Source: Sphingobium sp. YR768 (GTDB taxonomy: Bacteria; Pseudomonadota; Alphaproteobacteria; Sphingomonadales; Sphingomonadaceae). Taken from it: DNA of 64,000 nucleotides. A program made the translations under genes and the position numbers. The DNA is taken from assembly GCF_900111125.1 (NCBI RefSeq), contig NZ_FOGE01000018.1, forward strand, positions 43,590-107,589, written 5' to 3'. The notes beneath the pieces were generated by a model, which worked only from the letters and a program-made list of their open reading frames with translations, was not told the DNA's origin and did not search any database. Below, one piece after another: positions 51,401 through 59,311 of this stretch. Each line of letters starts with the position of its first letter. Position 1 is the first letter of the stretch.

Positions 51401-53936
51401 GCTCGTCCAGTCGATGGGCGAGGCAGGGCGGACCCGTGCGCATGCCAAGTTCGGCCTGGGCAAATATGCCGAGCAGATGCGGGTCGCCTATGACACCGTG
51501 TTCGAACAGATCAATCGCCACGCGACGATGACCGGGCCGGTGGTAAAGCCTGCGAAACTGCCGACGCTAAAGACCGTCAATGAGGCACCCAAGATTGCCT
51601 ATTTCTGCTGGCATTTCCCGGTGCCGTCGGAAACCTTCGTCCTGTCGGAAGTGAAGGAACTGATCGATCGCGGCTATGACGTGATGGTCTTCTGTCGCCA
51701 GAGCCCGCACAAGGATTTCGATCCGGGCTTCAAGGTCCGTTACGAGCGTGTCGCCTCCATGGAGGATCTGGCGCAGAAGCTGATCGATACTGGCCGCACG
51801 ATCGTGCATGCGCATTTCGTCTATCCGACCGTCACCGACATGGTGTGGCCGGCTTGCGAGAAGGCGAATATTCCCTTCACCTTCATGGCGCACGCGCAGG
51901 ACATCTTCAAATATTCGAACGACGAGAAGAACCGTCTGGCCGAAATTGGCCGGTCGCCGCTGTGCGTGCGGATGTTCACCCTGTCGCAATTCCATCTGGA
52001 CTTCGTGACCAGCCGTGGCTTCCCGCGCGAGAAGGTGGTGATCAACCCCAATGCGGTCGACACCAGCCGTTTCACCACGGCATTCCAGCCCGGCAAGGAA
52101 GCGCGGACCCAGCGCCGTATCATCGCGGTGCACCGCTTCGTGCCCAAGAAGGGGCTGGACCTGCTGATCAAGGCGGCGCCGGCGATCCGTGACCTGGGGC
52201 TGCGGATCGAGCTTTATGGCTATGGCGACAGCGAGGCGGAATATCGCGCGCTGATCGATGAACTGAAGCTCGACAATGTCTTCATCTGTGGCAAGCTCAG
52301 CCATGATGAAATCCCGGCCGTGATGCAGCGGGCCGACCTGTTCGCCTGCCCCTCCGTGCGGACGGACGATGGCGATATGGACGGGATTCCGACTTCCATC
52401 GTCGAAAGCATGGCCGCGGGTGTGCCGATCCTGACCACCAACATCGCGGGCATCCCCGATCTGGTGGTGGATGGCATCACCGGCATCATGGCCGAACCCG
52501 ATCCACATTCCGTGGCCGACGCCATTCGTCGCTATTACACCATGCCCGACAATCAGGTCGCGGCCATGATCAAGGCGGCGCAGAAGAAGGCTTTGCAGAA
52601 GCATGATGTCGGCCGCGCCGTCGACGTGCTGACGCGCGTCTGGGAAAACCGGACGGTCGACATCGTTATCGTCAGCTGGAACGGCCTGACGGAGCTGGAA
52701 GGCGTCATCGCGCGCATCCAGCAGAATACGTCGCTGCCCTATCACCTGATCATCTGTGACAATAAGTCGAACCGCGAGGCGGTGGCCGATCATCTCGATG
52801 CGGTTTGGGATCGCAGCGACAATGTGACGATCATCCACAATGACTCGAACGCGATGGTCGGTCCCGGCACCAACGCCGCCGTCGATCAGGGTGTCAGCGA
52901 TGTCGTGATCTATGTCTGCGGCAAGGAAGGCTTCAGCTTCTCGCAGGGCTGGGAAATTCCGTTCGTCCATGCCTTCAAGCATGATGACAAGGTCGGACTG
53001 GCGGGGACGGTCGAGAAATCGCCCACCTATCTGACCGGCGCCGATTATCCCAAGGGCATTCGGCTGTTCGACAAATTCCGTAACAAGAATTTCGCAACCG
53101 ACAATCCCGACCGGCCGTTCGGCCATGTACAGGGCGGCCTGTTCGGCATGCGGCGTAGCATGTATGACGAGATTGGCGGCTTCTCCTACACGGTGCCGCA
53201 CGACTATACCGACGTCGAATATAGCTATTATGTCGAAAGCTGCGGTTGGAAGATGGGGCCGGTCGAAAATATCGTCGCCCTGTTCAACAAGACGCGGCCC
53301 AGCCTGTCGCAGCGGTTCGACGAAACGGTCGTGGTCGCGCATCCGTGCATGCTGGACGAACTGGAGACGTTCGACGCGGTCCGTGCGGGCAAGCTGTTCC
53401 ATTGCAATATCTGCGACTGGTTCGGCGAGGCGTTCAAGAATGAGGCGGCCGAGTGCCCCAGTTGCGGCAGCGGTCGCAATGACCGGACGCTGTATCGCTG
53501 GCTGGGTGAATCGGCCTATATGTTCCGCCGCTTGCCCTGTTTGTCGGTTGGCATCGAAGGTCAGATGGACGCCGTATGGGCCAAGCAGTTCCAGGGACCG
53601 CGCCTGACGATGGATGGTCTGCTGTCCGAGCTTTATGCAAAGGGGCGGATGCCGAACAAGGATGGCGGGCTGCATCTGGTGCTGGTGCGGATGGATGCCA
53701 GCGATGCCGGTGACGTCGGCCTGATGGCGCGGGAATTGAAGCGCCTGCTGAAGCCGCAGGGCGGCACAGCCATCTTCCAGTTGAAGGATGAGCGGGCGAG
53801 TTGGGGAGAACTGGCCGATATCGTCGAGCGGGCTATGGTGCGAAGCGGCTTTAACGGCGGGGTCGAATATCTGTACACCAGTCGCGCCGTACAACATGCC
53901 TATTCGCCGATGCTGGTGTTCACGCCGACGAGTTGA
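48471..53936 (+). CDS. Giant multidomain glycosyltransferase: five beta repeats, three GT modules, zinc-ribbon tail
   Basis: An 1821-residue protein (ATG at 48471; another in-frame ATG at 48498). Five tandem units of about 106-118 residues begin near residues 32, 149, 255, 371 and 489; each shows VEG-x-(I/V)E, GW(V/A)W, (V/I)EA or VEAE, AD-(L/I/V)-x-R-(D/E/S)-D and a GF motif. Then follow a GT4-like module (about 645-1015, HFAESFGRTVLEAMAARRPV), a second GT4-like module (about 1039-1390, SIVESMAAGVPILTTNIAG), a GT2-like module (about 1395-1640, VDIVIVSWNGLTELEGV, then DYTDVEYSYY) and a tail with C-x2-C ... C-x2-C (CNIC 1645-, CPSC 1662-) resembling the N-end of certain O-antigen methyltransferases without a SAM glycine loop. 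No signal peptide is seen. It probably builds several linkages of the repeat unit. Confidence 0.88.
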   Translation: MSAGVSRLNMALRDWDRHWRRVGHGDGEYSTVEGFVELVDVQLVAGWVWRANIPDVPLRVEAVVKDEIVGVALADLPRSDLAAAGKGMGRHGFVMELLRPLTEGEEPLVRLADQRSISIGATGVFVLATAAEPDVAEPAPAIAFVPTHVEGFIEHTSHEGAAGWVWSADAPDAPLAVEAVLDGAVIGTTLADIPREDLAAAGKGDGRHGFILPYDDFVGEDSNPVVRLAVRPSIALTPHGIIDMAAQDAPTPVPVEGYVELLTRDGVSGWVWRSDAPDLALRVEAVLDGAVIGSASADLLREDVAAAGIGSGRYGFSLRFDAPIAGDVIPTIRVVEYPDRILGGAAGEVHLVEGSLPIPSVGEKPIDPALVEGYIELLTRHGATGWVWRSDAPEAALTIEAVLNGEVISTATADLLREDLLQSGLGTGSYGFVLKFPAPLGGDIMPQIRLSAQPGVVLGGAAGTLEMRDLEQERAGGPAPATQPDPSVVEGYIEVVTRRGVTGWAWRSDAPDVPVTVEAELDGEIIASVVADVPRDDLASAGKGSGKHGFILRFDRPLVGRGIPQVRIADQPAIVLGGAAGTILLTETPGAPAADMAWKKPSQPSPAPAPAPREHARSPMLTVDPERGPKLNFKQFHGHAAYDAAKPNVMVVAHAAAPHLFGSERSFIDMVRGIASLGYNVYVVLPRNAPDYTNMLRRYAVHVSTFTYGWWKKDEVINPDAVEQFCQMIRAMNIKVVHSNTIMLRECLRAARQCDVQSMVHVRELIDHDAALVDVIGSSCDKIIDEIRSSANWVIGNSEITSKVFQKKGRTFTVYNTVDLKELEMGNPVRDGKISFGLVSSNIPKKGLADIVEVARLCEKRCPKAEFVIIGPESEAVKALKAGQAEGTVPKNVVFPGYAASPAEAMAQVNVIMSLSHFAESFGRTVLEAMAARRPVIAYEWGAIPELVEDGVTGHLIPYLTPAAAVEHVERFCNDPSLVQSMGEAGRTRAHAKFGLGKYAEQMRVAYDTVFEQINRHATMTGPVVKPAKLPTLKTVNEAPKIAYFCWHFPVPSETFVLSEVKELIDRGYDVMVFCRQSPHKDFDPGFKVRYERVASMEDLAQKLIDTGRTIVHAHFVYPTVTDMVWPACEKANIPFTFMAHAQDIFKYSNDEKNRLAEIGRSPLCVRMFTLSQFHLDFVTSRGFPREKVVINPNAVDTSRFTTAFQPGKEARTQRRIIAVHRFVPKKGLDLLIKAAPAIRDLGLRIELYGYGDSEAEYRALIDELKLDNVFICGKLSHDEIPAVMQRADLFACPSVRTDDGDMDGIPTSIVESMAAGVPILTTNIAGIPDLVVDGITGIMAEPDPHSVADAIRRYYTMPDNQVAAMIKAAQKKALQKHDVGRAVDVLTRVWENRTVDIVIVSWNGLTELEGVIARIQQNTSLPYHLIICDNKSNREAVADHLDAVWDRSDNVTIIHNDSNAMVGPGTNAAVDQGVSDVVIYVCGKEGFSFSQGWEIPFVHAFKHDDKVGLAGTVEKSPTYLTGADYPKGIRLFDKFRNKNFATDNPDRPFGHVQGGLFGMRRSMYDEIGGFSYTVPHDYTDVEYSYYVESCGWKMGPVENIVALFNKTRPSLSQRFDETVVVAHPCMLDELETFDAVRAGKLFHCNICDWFGEAFKNEAAECPSCGSGRNDRTLYRWLGESAYMFRRLPCLSVGIEGQMDAVWAKQFQGPRLTMDGLLSELYAKGRMPNKDGGLHLVLVRMDASDAGDVGLMARELKRLLKPQGGTAIFQLKDERASWGELADIVERAMVRSGFNGGVEYLYTSRAVQHAYSPMLVFTPTS
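48564..50235 (+). repeat. Five coding tandem repeats in the giant glycosyltransferase
   Basis: Units start near 48564, 48915, 49233, 49581 and 49935. They are clearly homologous at protein level (GWVWRSDAPD in units 3-4, GWAWRSDAPD in unit 5) but differ in DNA, so the duplication is old. Units 3 to 5 end in LGGAAG. The units look like all-beta carbohydrate-binding-type domains; that role is inference. Confidence 0.85.
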
Positions 53937-53950
53937 CTTTGATGGTTATG

Positions 53951-53975
53951 GACCCGGCCCAAACAGGCCGGGTTC
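53951..53975. terminator. Hairpin between convergent genes
   Basis: ACCCGGCC (53952-53959) pairs with GGCCGGGT (53966-53973). It lies 15 nt after the giant gene's stop and 10 nt from the convergent gene's stop. There is no long T-run, so it is a weak terminator candidate. Confidence 0.55.
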
Positions 53976-53982
53976 AGGCCGA

Positions 53983-54852
53983 TCAGTCGATATGAACCTT
54001 TACCGCGACAAGGTCTTTGCGATCAGGCCCTTTGCCTTGTGAGGGGGAATGATCGGTGTAGATCAGCAGGGCATCCATATGACCGATCGTATCGAAATTG
54101 CGTGACTTGCTGTCCGGATCGAGAATTACGGGATAGATCCAGCGCCTCTGGCGGTTGCCCGGCCCGCCGGATATGGATGCCTTGGCAATCAGCTTGAGGC
54201 CGCTCCAGCGGCGAAGATCGGGGCTTTCGGAGAAATAGAAGCCGGCGCCATTACCAGGCTGGCTGGCGGCCAACACGGCAATCCACCGCTTTTTGGCGGG
54301 TATCCAGGCAATCGAACGGACCGGCTGATCCAGATTGTTGAGCGTCGCGCAGCGTTGCGCGCTTTCCGGCGTGCCCATGGCCAGTGTGAAACCCTGCCCA
54401 TCCCATCCGCGCCAGCTTGCAGGATCAAGCGGATCGGCGCTGCGCAGCAGGCAATTGCCGCGCACCACGCCTTTCGATTCGAGGAAGGCGAGCGTGTAGA
54501 AGCCGTCGGCCCCGCGCACGATATTGCTGGTGGTGAAGGCGCCGTAGCGACTGCCATTGGGGGTCCGTTTGTTGCCAAGGCTCGCGACGATCGGCCCCTT
54601 GCTGTAGCTTTGTCCCATGTCGGCCGACCGTGCGGCGATGATGTCGCCCAGCCAGCAGCTGTTGCCCGCTGCGGGGATGCAGTTGCCGGAACGTTTATCG
54701 TCGGAAATCTCGCAACTGAGCAGGGCGCCTACGGTGCGGCCATCGGGCGTATAGGTGGCTTCGATCCATGCCTGATCGCCGGCGCCGGCATCGTCAGGCC
54801 CAAAGACGGATCGGCAATCGGTTTTGAGCGTGTCGAAGCTGGAGCCGGTCAT
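53983..54852 (-). CDS. Beta-propeller-like hypothetical protein, 3' part of a frameshifted gene
   Basis: A 289-residue open frame resembling five-bladed propeller (GH43/68-like) proteins: repeated blades such as YGAFTTSNIVRGADGFYTLAF, RSIAWIPAKKRWIAVLA and GFYFSESPDLRRWSGLKLI. In the same frame the sequence continues upstream of the ATG as ADGQISLIAASYVNWT, so the true N-terminus lies further 5'. A frameshift near 54900-54905 separates it from the upstream exported part (next entry). The role could be binding or cleaving a glycan. Whether it still makes a functional protein is doubtful unless the frameshift is a sequencing error. Confidence 0.6.
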   Translation of the reverse strand: MTGSSFDTLKTDCRSVFGPDDAGAGDQAWIEATYTPDGRTVGALLSCEISDDKRSGNCIPAAGNSCWLGDIIAARSADMGQSYSKGPIVASLGNKRTPNGSRYGAFTTSNIVRGADGFYTLAFLESKGVVRGNCLLRSADPLDPASWRGWDGQGFTLAMGTPESAQRCATLNNLDQPVRSIAWIPAKKRWIAVLAASQPGNGAGFYFSESPDLRRWSGLKLIAKASISGGPGNRQRRWIYPVILDPDSKSRNFDTIGHMDALLIYTDHSPSQGKGPDRKDLVAVKVHID

Positions 54853-55087
54853 GGTCCAGTTGACATAGGAAGCCGCGATGAGGCTGATCTGGCCGTCGGC
54901 ACGGGGAAGGCGCGGACCGGGGCATCGGGCAGCATGCGCTTGTCCGGGCAGCGCTGGCTGGGCCAGGAAAAGACAATGCGCTGGTCGGCAGGAGCCTCGT
55001 GATGGCGAGTGGCGCGGTTGGTTGGGGAAGGGGGCGGGATGGTGGGGCGCCCATGGGCAGGAGCATGTTCATCAGAATGGCGATCAT
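54853..55087 (-). pseudogene. Frameshifted 5' part of the beta-propeller-like gene
   Basis: In one frame the minus strand encodes RIVFSWPSQRCPDKRML then PDAPVRAF; this joins ADGQISLIAASYVNWT of the downstream frame if one base is added to a C-run (plus-strand ACGGGGAAGG, 54901-54910). Further 5', another frame starts MIAILMNMLLPMGA, a signal-peptide-like start at 55087, with G-rich homopolymers (55021-55045) where a second shift could restore the frame. The first shift is well supported, the second tentative. Confidence 0.5.
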
Positions 55088-55399
55088 GGTTGAACTCCAT
55101 TTACTGCCCTATCGTCGCCCATCTCAGATGAATTCGAGCCGAACGGCAGAAAAGATTCCTCAAGCCATGGAGTTTTGTGTCGCGGCTGGGGTTTGTCATA
55201 TCCTTCTCCGGGAGGTGCGGCGGCAAATCGCGGTTTTCTGTCCGTTGTCGGGGATGATGCCGCTTCGATGCGACATTTTTGCCGCACTGCAAAATCGTGC
55301 TGGGAAAGTATCGCGGTTGCAAGCGATAAAACGCTCGGTTAGAGGACATTATATCAGGCTACTGATACCGCTCCTCCCACTCAACGATTGTGGATAGTA
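55088..55399. other. Promoter region of the pyruvyltransferase-like gene
   Basis: No gene was recognised. It holds CATTTTTGCCGCACTGCAAAATCG (55273-55297 region), the reverse complement of which resembles TTTTGTTGTGCAGTGCAC at 48176, and an A/T-richer stretch (AGGACATTATATCAGG) near 55345. TTG at 55388 and ATG at 55400 are candidate starts of the next gene. Confidence 0.4.
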
Positions 55400-56530
55400 A
55401 TGAAAAATCCCTATTTTTCCTCGCGTCCTGGTTCAGTTGAAAATGCAGCGGATAAGACGGTCGATGAAATTCTGACCGAAACGGGGCTGAATACCGGTAA
55501 CCTCATGTTCTTTTCCGCGTCGCGTCGCGTCGCGAAGCATGAGAAGCCTTCGGCTGGCATGGGTTTTGATCCGAACTACGTTCGGGAGAATCATGACGGC
55601 ATCATCATTCCGGCCGCCAACTGGCTGACCGGCCGCCGTGATCTGGGTGGCCTGGCCGCCCTGATTGAGCGCGCGAACCTGCCGACTGTTATATTGGGGC
55701 TGGGTGCGCAGTCCTTTGACAGCGCTATCCCCGAATTGCTGCCCGGTACCCAGCGTTTTCTGAAGGTGGTGTCGGAGCGTTGCAAGAATCTGTCGGTTCG
55801 CGGCGCGTTTACAGCTGACGTAGTTGCCAGCGCGGGCGTCACCAACGTTACGGTCACCGGATGCCCGTCGCTTTTGTGGCGCATTGACGGCCCGCCCCAG
55901 ATCGACAAGAAAAGCGGCCCCATCTCGAAGGTCAGCATCAGCGGAACGCGCTATGATGACGAACCCAATATGTTCAGTGCCAAGGCGAAGTCGCATATCG
56001 GCTTGGTGATGATGCGTCTGGCGATGGAAAAGGGCTATGATTATGTCGCCCAGACCGAGCGGCTGGATATGCAGTTTGCGCGTGGCGAACTGACGGCTGA
56101 GACGGCGCCGGATGAACTGGACTATCTGGCGCAGGTCTATGGCAGCGAGGACAAGGGTGCGGTCGTCGACTATCTCAAGTCCAACCTGAAGATTTTCACC
56201 GATGTTGGCACCTGGACCGATTATGCATCGACCATGGACTTTGCCATTGGCACGCGTCTTCACGGCGTGATTGCAACCTTGTTGGGCGGTACCCCCGCCA
56301 TGCTGGTGACGCATGATACCCGAACGGTCGAAATGGCGAATCAGGCCGGCATTCCCCATGTTTCGGCGCGCAAGCTGCTGAAGGAGGGCGTGGACGTGCA
56401 GCAGCTTTATGATGATGCGTCTTTCGATGCCTTCAATCGGAAGCAGGTCCATTATTATAACCGCTTCGTCCGCTTCTTTCAGGGCAATAATGTCGAGACC
56501 AATCTGGGTCCTGAAATACCTGTCGACTGA
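55400..56530 (+). CDS. Polysaccharide pyruvyltransferase-family protein
   Basis: A 376-residue GT-B-like protein of the pyruvyltransferase (CsaB/WcaK-like) family. ILGLGAQSF, LSVRGAFTADVV, VTGCPSLLW and AIGTRLHGVIATLLGGTPAMLV are the family's typical core motifs. It would transfer pyruvate from PEP to a sugar, making an acidic ketal on the polysaccharide. The ATG at 55400 is preferred to TTG at 55388. A strong terminator follows, so it is a single-gene transcript. Confidence 0.85.
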   Translation: MKNPYFSSRPGSVENAADKTVDEILTETGLNTGNLMFFSASRRVAKHEKPSAGMGFDPNYVRENHDGIIIPAANWLTGRRDLGGLAALIERANLPTVILGLGAQSFDSAIPELLPGTQRFLKVVSERCKNLSVRGAFTADVVASAGVTNVTVTGCPSLLWRIDGPPQIDKKSGPISKVSISGTRYDDEPNMFSAKAKSHIGLVMMRLAMEKGYDYVAQTERLDMQFARGELTAETAPDELDYLAQVYGSEDKGAVVDYLKSNLKIFTDVGTWTDYASTMDFAIGTRLHGVIATLLGGTPAMLVTHDTRTVEMANQAGIPHVSARKLLKEGVDVQQLYDDASFDAFNRKQVHYYNRFVRFFQGNNVETNLGPEIPVD

Positions 56531-56570
56531 TAGAAGGGGGTGCGGTCAGTGCCGCATTCTCCATCCGCAT

Positions 56571-56612
56571 AAAAAGGGCGATTGTTGCATCTGCAACAAT
56601 CGCCCTTTTTTT
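56571..56612 (+). terminator. Strong rho-independent terminator
   Basis: A 19-bp perfect stem (core GGGCGATTGTTGCA) with a 2-nt minimal loop is flanked by an A-run and a T-run of seven, and follows the pyruvyltransferase-like gene. Confidence 0.93.
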
Positions 56613-56736
56613 ATTGGTTGTGGGGTTTGTGCCGTTGAATGCCTCTTTGCTGCGATGAGCCGCAGCGATTGGGCGCTGGACTTTGTTGCAGCGCACGCTT
56701 ACCACCCTGTGAAACAACTCGGCTTGCTGGGGCTTG

Positions 56737-57852
56737 ATGAGCAATATCACCGAAAAATTAGCTGGCCTGAAAAGCCCTCTGTTCCTTGTCACGGTGGCTG
56801 TGCCCACCTTTCTCTCCATCCTCTATTTCGGCCTGTTCGCTTCGGATGTTTACATGTCCGAATCGCGCTTTGTCGTCCGGAGTCCCGACAAGGGTAGCGG
56901 TTCTGCGGGCTTGGGGATGCTGCTAAAGGCTAGCGGCTTTTCCAATGACAATAGCGAAGCTCTTGTCACGCGCGATTATATCCTGTCGCGTGATGCGTTG
57001 GCGGCTGTGAACAAGGATGGGCTGGTGACGCGCGCCTACACCACCGGTGGCGGCGCATCGATCTTCAATCGCTTCAACCCTTTGGGGCAGCAGGCGATCG
57101 GTGAACGTTTGTATCGCTTCTATGTCAACAAGCTGGAAGTGGCCAACGAGACTGCGTCTTCGATCACGACTTTGCGTGTCCGGGCATTTACGCCCAAGGA
57201 CGCTGAGGCGATCAACGAGCGTCTTCTGGAACGCGCCGAGGATATGGTGAATCGCCTCAATCTGCGTGGGCGTACCGACCTGATCGATTATGCCAACAAG
57301 GAGTTGGTGGAGGCAAAGGTGGTTGCGCGTGACGCGGCTGTTGCCTTGTCCAATTACAGGAACCGTAGCGGCGTCGTGGATCCTGAGCGGCAGGCGTCGA
57401 CGCAGTTGCAGATGATCTCCAAATTGCAGGACGAATTGATCTCGACCAAGACCGAACTGGTGCAGTTGCGTGCTTTTACGCCGCAAAATCCCCAAATTCC
57501 GGTCCTAACGTCACGCATTGCCGAATTGGGTCGTGAGATCGATGCGCAAATGGGGCAGGTTGTCGGCAATCGCACGTCGCTGGCGGCAACGGCGGCCGAA
57601 TATCAGCGCTTGCAGCTCGAAAGCGAGGTTGCCGACAAGCAATTGGGCGCCGCGATCGCATCCTATCAGGACGCGCGCAATGAGGCGCGTCGCAAGCGTG
57701 CCTATATCGAACGGATCGCCCAGCCCAGTCTGCCTGACTCATCCGATGAGCCCAAGCGGCTGCGCGGCATTTTGAGCACCTTTGTTCTTGGCCTGGTTGC
57801 TTGGGGCATCCTGACCATGTTGACCGCAGGTGTACGGGAGCACCACGACTGA
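56737..57852 (+). CDS. kpsE: KpsE-like capsule export inner-membrane protein
   Basis: A 371-residue protein of the polysaccharide co-polymerase/export family. One membrane helix near the N-terminus (about residues 17-37) and one at the C-terminus (FVLGLVAWGILTML) flank a long periplasmic coiled-coil-rich region. Landmarks are YMSESRFVVRSPDK and LRVRAFTPKDAEAINERLLERAE. It bridges the KpsMT transporter to the outer-membrane channel. A TTG at 56734 is an alternative start. It overlaps kpsM by 1 nt. Confidence 0.92.
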   Translation: MSNITEKLAGLKSPLFLVTVAVPTFLSILYFGLFASDVYMSESRFVVRSPDKGSGSAGLGMLLKASGFSNDNSEALVTRDYILSRDALAAVNKDGLVTRAYTTGGGASIFNRFNPLGQQAIGERLYRFYVNKLEVANETASSITTLRVRAFTPKDAEAINERLLERAEDMVNRLNLRGRTDLIDYANKELVEAKVVARDAAVALSNYRNRSGVVDPERQASTQLQMISKLQDELISTKTELVQLRAFTPQNPQIPVLTSRIAELGREIDAQMGQVVGNRTSLAATAAEYQRLQLESEVADKQLGAAIASYQDARNEARRKRAYIERIAQPSLPDSSDEPKRLRGILSTFVLGLVAWGILTMLTAGVREHHD

Positions 57853-58658
57853 TGGCGATCGAGGGCCGATCAAGCGGTCGCAGCCTGCTTCGGGCTTGGG
57901 CGGTTCAGCAGCGGGTGATCTGGGCGCTGGTGCGGCGCGAGATGATTACCCGGTACGGGCGCCATAATATCGGCTTTCTGTGGCTTTTCGTCGAGCCGAT
58001 GATTTTTACGTTGGGCGTCACCACGCTCTGGACACTGACAAAGACTGTTCATGGGTCTGATCTGCCGATCACGGCCTTTGCCGTGACCGGCTATTCCAGC
58101 GTGCTGGTTTGGAGGAACATGGCTTCGCGCCTGATTGGCTCGATCGAACCAAATCTGTCGTTAATGTATCATCGCAACGTGAAAGTAATAGATATCTTCC
58201 TGTCGCGCCTAGTGTTGGAAATGTCCGGTGTCGCGACGTCCTTCGTGGTGTTGACGCTTTTCTTCGGCGCCTTGGGATGGCTGTCGATGCCGGAAGACCC
58301 GCTTAAAGTGGTCGAGGGTTGGCTTATGCTGGCCTGGTTCGGTGTGTCATTGGCCATGTTCCTGGGTGGAGTGTCGCATCGGCATGAACTGATCGACAAA
58401 TTCTGGCATCCTTGTTCCTACATTCTCTTTCCCCTTTCCGGGGCGGCCTTTCTGGTCGACTCGCTTCCACCCAGCATGCAGACTTTTGTGCTTTGGTTGC
58501 CGATGGTGCATGGGATTGAGTGCGTGCGGGATGGTTTTTTTGGATCGCATTTCACGGCCCATTATGACCTTGGCTATGTGGCGGTGGTGTGTACCGTGTT
58601 GACTGGCTTGGCCTTGATCCAGATCCGGGCAGTCGAGAATGATCTGGTGCCGCAATGA
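57852..58658 (+). CDS. kpsM: Capsule polysaccharide ABC transporter permease KpsM
   Basis: A 268-residue ABC-2-type permease with about six membrane helices. The N-terminal cytoplasmic stretch VIWALVRREMITRYGRHNIGFLWLFVEP is the conserved start of the family. With KpsT it moves lipid-linked polysaccharide across the inner membrane. Its ATG overlaps the kpsE stop, and its stop overlaps the kpsT start (ATGA, 58655-58658). Confidence 0.93.
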   Translation: MAIEGRSSGRSLLRAWAVQQRVIWALVRREMITRYGRHNIGFLWLFVEPMIFTLGVTTLWTLTKTVHGSDLPITAFAVTGYSSVLVWRNMASRLIGSIEPNLSLMYHRNVKVIDIFLSRLVLEMSGVATSFVVLTLFFGALGWLSMPEDPLKVVEGWLMLAWFGVSLAMFLGGVSHRHELIDKFWHPCSYILFPLSGAAFLVDSLPPSMQTFVLWLPMVHGIECVRDGFFGSHFTAHYDLGYVAVVCTVLTGLALIQIRAVENDLVPQ

Positions 58659-59311
58659 TTGCCCTGGAAGATGTAGGGAAAAGCTACGCGACCCGTTATG
58701 GACGGCATCTGGTTTTCAAGGATGTAAATCTGCAAATCGCCAAAGGCGAGAAGGTGGGCATTCTCGGTCGAAACGGGGCGGGGAAATCGACTCTGGTCCG
58801 AATTATTGGCGGCGCCGAGAGCCCGACACGTGGCAAAGTGACCCGGAATATGACGGTGTCCTGGCCGCTCGCTTTTTCTGGTGCATTCCAGCATTCTTTG
58901 ACGGGTTACGATAATCTGCGCTTCATCTGTCGCGTTTATGACGTCGATCCGGATGAGAAGGTCGACGAAGTTCAAGCCTTTTCCGAATTGGGCAAATTTC
59001 TTTGGGAGCCTATTCGGACCTACTCTGCCGGCATGCGCGCGCGACTGGGTTTCGCCGTTTCGATGGCGATCGAATTCGACTGTTTTCTGATCGATGAAAT
59101 CACGGCGGTAGGTGATGCCCGTTTTCGTGACCGTTGCCATGAGGAACTGCACGTAAAGCGTGGTGATCGTGCCATGATCATGGTGTCGCATGACGCCAAC
59201 TATGTACGCGAGCATTGTCACAAGGCGGGGGTTTTGACTGGCGGGCAACTGACTATGTTCGACGATGTCGATGAAGCCTATAGCTTTTACATGGCGCACG
59301 CGAGCGAATGA
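58655..59311 (+). CDS. kpsT: Capsule polysaccharide ABC transporter ATPase KpsT
   Basis: A 218-residue ABC ATPase. Walker A is GRNGAGKST (residues 38-46), the signature region reads YSAGMRARLGF (the KpsT form of LSGGQ) and Walker B is DCFLIDEI. It powers KpsM. It has no C-terminal carbohydrate-binding domain, as in capsule systems and unlike many Wzt O-antigen ATPases. Its stop overlaps the next glycosyltransferase start. Confidence 0.95.
   Translation: MIALEDVGKSYATRYGRHLVFKDVNLQIAKGEKVGILGRNGAGKSTLVRIIGGAESPTRGKVTRNMTVSWPLAFSGAFQHSLTGYDNLRFICRVYDVDPDEKVDEVQAFSELGKFLWEPIRTYSAGMRARLGFAVSMAIEFDCFLIDEITAVGDARFRDRCHEELHVKRGDRAMIMVSHDANYVREHCHKAGVLTGGQLTMFDDVDEAYSFYMAHASE

Noticed and set aside
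49350..51521. 723-codon minus-strand frame opposite the giant glycosyltransferase
   Set aside because: Antisense shadow; its repeated segments mirror the sense-strand repeats and no domain is recognisable.
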